Of a stretch of 7,244 bases of DNA, positions 5,869-7,244 are shown piece by piece. Below the pieces are notes generated by a model that saw only the letters and a program-made list of their open reading frames with translations, did not search any database and was not told the DNA's origin. Origin of the DNA: Deltaproteobacteria bacterium (lineage in GTDB: Bacteria; Desulfobacterota; DSM-4660; Desulfatiglandales; Desulfatiglandaceae); the NCBI GenBank assembly GCA_019307165.1, contig JAFDKD010000239.1, positions 1 to 7,244 on the forward strand, in the 5' to 3' direction. The translations under genes were made by a program, and so were the position numbers. How positions within the stretch are numbered: position 1 is the stretch's first letter; each line of letters begins with the position of its first letter.

Positions 5869-6498
5869 TCACCGCCTGGCCATGCCTTCGCGCAGGAGTG
5901 TCGCCGCCAGGTCCCACGTCATCTCCAGGTGGTTTTTCCGGGACATGGCCGCCTTGCTGTTTTCCAGGTGAATGATACCCAGAAACGCGGTCCAGACGGT
6001 CTCGGCCAGGGTCCGCGGGTCGCAATCCATAAACAGGCCTTCATCGATGCCGTATTCCATGATCCTGCACATCAACTGGTAGTTCCGGGTGCCGGATCGG
6101 TCCAGCATGAGGCGCAGGTCCTCGGGAAGGCTTCGCAGCATTTCCCCCTGGTGGAAATAAAGCGTCGCATTGAAGCTCACCGGATCGACCTTGTAAAAGG
6201 TCCGGAAGCTTTTCCAGAAAGCGTCGAAGATCCGGTCCTTGCTCTCTTCTCGGTGATCGTAGATATACTGGAGCAGGTCGCCGAAGTAATCGGAGCGGGA
6301 CACGATGGCATGGACGAATATTTCATCCTTTGTCTTGAAGTAGAGGTAGAGCGTGGCCCGGCTCAGTTCCGCCCGCGCGGCGATTTTTTCCATGGTGGTG
6401 GCATGATAGCCCACCTCGGCGTACACCTGCATGGCCGCGTTGAGGATGGATGCCTTCCTCTCATCCTTTTCCCTTTTCTTCCGCTCCTTGATTCCCAT
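5869..6498 (-). CDS. TetR/AcrR family transcriptional regulator
   Basis: The 209-residue regulator has a basic N-terminus (KERKKREKDERK) followed by a classical TetR DNA-binding domain. ILNAAMQVYAEVGYHATTMEKIAARAELSRATLYLYFKTKDEIF spans about residues 18-61, with the recognition helix around 45-52. The remainder is an all-helical ligand-binding and dimerisation domain of normal length. ATG at 6498 has AGG at 6506-6504. It is the first gene of the minus-strand cluster, 97 bases ahead of the Fe-S subunit, preceded by its own promoter and a palindrome. The expected role is a repressor of the hydroxylase operon, released by the enzyme's substrate or a related compound. The role is inferred; the family is clear. 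Confidence 0.95.
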   Translation of the reverse strand: MGIKERKKREKDERKASILNAAMQVYAEVGYHATTMEKIAARAELSRATLYLYFKTKDEIFVHAIVSRSDYFGDLLQYIYDHREESKDRIFDAFWKSFRTFYKVDPVSFNATLYFHQGEMLRSLPEDLRLMLDRSGTRNYQLMCRIMEYGIDEGLFMDCDPRTLAETVWTAFLGIIHLENSKAAMSRKNHLEMTWDLAATLLREGMARR

Positions 6499-6521
6499 TT
6501 GTACCTGGTGATTACTCGAAT

Positions 6522-6553
6522 GACACAGTGTCTATATAATAGGCGGAGTGTCT
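6522..6553. promoter_or_regulatory. Candidate TetR operator: palindrome at the start site plus a half-site
   Basis: GACAC-A-GTGTC (6522-6532) is a perfect 11-bp palindrome at the predicted transcription start. The heptamer AGTGTCT at 6527-6533 recurs at 6547-6553, exactly 20 bases (two helical turns) away, inside the -10/-35 spacer. Placement around the promoter suits autorepression by the adjacent TetR protein. TetR sites are usually longer (15 bp or more), so the true operator may include flanking bases. Confidence 0.5.
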
Positions 6554-6564
6554 TTGGAAGTCAA
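6536..6564 (-). promoter_or_regulatory. Predicted sigma70 promoter for the tetR-hydroxylase operon
   Basis: On the minus strand TTGACT (6564-6559) is followed after exactly 17 bases by TATTAT (6541-6536), close to the TTGACA/TATAAT consensus. The predicted start lies near 6529, about 30 bases before the tetR ATG. The promoter lies inside the last codons of the upstream minus-strand ORF. Confidence 0.75.
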
Positions 6565-6873
6565 GGGAAAATTTCAAGGTTGTCTTTTCGGGGCCCTTCG
6601 GCAGCTGGTAAGAGAGCCCGGTGGCCCGGGCGGCGACCCAAAGGGTAAGCGAAACGGGCCTGGTGAGAGGTTTTGACAAAGCCATCGTCCCGGGACAGCC
6701 GGAACCGAAAATCCGCGCGTCCGCGCCTCCCATGGACCAGTTACTGGTGTTGGTGGCCGATGTCTGGAAGGTCACTTCCTGTGAGTCTTTGAATTCCTCG
6801 TAGAAGTCGCTGTCGCCGCTCACATTGAACACGTCGCAATCGCCTTCGGGATGGTCCGGATCCAGCGGCAGGT

Positions 6874-7032
6874 AATCCACTCCTGAGTGCGGGTGATACC
6901 CTTTATCAGTACGATGTGGATGGTTTCCTGGTGAACAAAGCGGAAGGGGCTGACATCACGCAGTACGATTACTCATCCCGGGATGAATTGCTGAGTGTCG
7001 CATTTTTTGAATCCAAGGGGGGATTCATTTAA
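6874..7032 (+). pseudogene. RHS/YD-repeat protein fragment
   Basis: Translation in this frame gives NPLLSAGDTLYQYDVDGFL, then VNKAEGADITQYDYSSRDEL and LSVA. This matches the YD repeat of RHS-family toxin/wall-associated proteins (the YxYDxxGxL pattern and the YDYSSRxELLSV extension). No start codon or upstream RHS sequence is present in frame (TGA at 6826). After LSVA the repeat stops abruptly, and the frame ends FFESKGGFI at TAA (7030-7032). It is only about 40 recognisable residues of a family normally many hundreds to over a thousand long, so this is a remnant. Confidence 0.75.
7008..7027. repeat. 7-bp inverted repeat at the RHS fragment's broken end
   Basis: TGAATCC (7008-7014) and GGATTCA (7021-7027) are perfect inverted copies around AAGGGG. 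They lie exactly where RHS similarity ends. The stem is too AT-rich, and the following TTTAAG too short, for a confident terminator. Confidence 0.5.
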
Positions 7033-7044
7033 GTGAAATGTGAA

Positions 7045-7206
7045 ATGGATTATATTTCGCTGAAATGGTTGCATCAAGGCTCAATCCGAACGGAAAAGGG
7101 GTTTCTGGCCGAACACTATGTGGAAATGCCTCGAAGCATGCTGCGCTATGCCATCGAGAAGTTTCCCGAGACGGAAAGGCAGTCGTATCTGCGCGGCGAG
7201 GCCTGA
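7045..7206 (+). pseudogene. 53-codon ORF resembling the C-terminus of a DNA alkylation repair-type protein
   Basis: ATG at 7045 to TGA at 7204-7206 encodes MDYISLKWLHQGSIRTEKGF, then a stretch ending MPRSMLRYAIEKFPETERQS plus YLRGEA. The pattern MPR-MLRYAIEKFPE--R--YL is one I associate with C-terminal helices of bacterial DNA alkylation repair (HEAT-like) proteins. The assignment is from memory and tentative. It lies in the same frame as the RHS remnant, separated only by the TAA at 7030, and has no obvious Shine-Dalgarno. A short independent gene is possible, but a gene tail fused downstream of RHS debris is more likely. Bases 7207-7244 hold nothing recognisable. Confidence 0.45.
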
Positions 7207-7244
7207 GTATCCAATGGTCGGATGCCGGGGGCTTCCTCTTTCCT

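Larger units (their letters stand above)
6512..6880 (-). pseudogene. C-terminal fragment of an unrecognised, probably beta-rich protein
   Basis: The minus-strand frame is open for 122 codons from a GTG at 6880 to TAA at 6512, and stays open further upstream, where it becomes antisense to an RHS fragment. It is rich in S/T/G and alternating hydrophobic residues. It ends LKFSLDFQRHSAYYIDTVSFE; a terminal YYID-VSFE strand is typical of jelly-roll, carbohydrate-binding-like domains. Third codon positions are GC-rich, supporting coding, although the plus frame at 6621-6803 shares the same wobble phase. No signal peptide or start-proximal domain remains, so it is probably the tail of a larger gene truncated by rearrangement. 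It stops 13 bases before tetR. I do not recognise the protein. Confidence 0.45.

Noticed and set aside
5929..6648. 239-codon plus-strand ORF
   Set aside because: It is antisense to the unmistakable TetR gene.

Overview
The window looks like a chromosomal segment of a GC-rich, probably anaerobic deltaproteobacterium (Desulfobacterota, Desulfobacterales-like). This rests on protein style, such as a Gate-domain nucleoside-recognition membrane protein, an RseC-like protein and a three-subunit molybdenum hydroxylase, and on the style of the intergenic repeats. There is no rRNA or marker gene to prove the taxonomy.

Left part (1-1233): a membrane protein of the nucleoside-recognition (Gate) family is read leftwards from 865 and runs off the window. 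A 368-bp gene-free stretch follows. It holds two near-identical hairpins (952-974 and 1190-1212) that differ by a compensated base pair, and between them two oppositely oriented arrays of a CTAAAGT / ACTTTAG repeat. This is the most unusual non-coding structure here. An RseC/MucC-like two-helix membrane protein (1234 onwards, plus strand) starts right after the second hairpin.

Centre (1629-6564, all minus strand, transcribed right to left): a TetR regulator is followed by the [2Fe-2S] subunit, the FAD subunit and the molybdopterin subunit of a xanthine-dehydrogenase-family hydroxylase. A sigma70-type promoter with 17-bp spacing and an 11-bp perfect palindrome at the predicted transcription start precede the regulator, so the cluster is probably an autoregulated operon. 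Electrons from substrate oxidation at the Mo site would pass through the two [2Fe-2S] clusters to FAD, or in reverse if the enzyme is reductive. The substrate cannot be read from the sequence. The gaps inside the operon are long (97, 179 and 238 bp). They carry a G-run/hairpin element, low-complexity ATCAATC-type sequence and small palindromes. The 3' ends of the Mo-subunit gene and the rseC-like gene run into each other on opposite strands.

Right end (6512-7244): this looks like a graveyard of gene ends. It has a minus-strand C-terminal fragment of a probably beta-rich protein, whose last codons contain the tetR promoter. On the plus strand there is a short RHS/YD-repeat fragment, cut off at an inverted repeat, and then a 53-codon ORF resembling the tail of a DNA alkylation repair-type protein.
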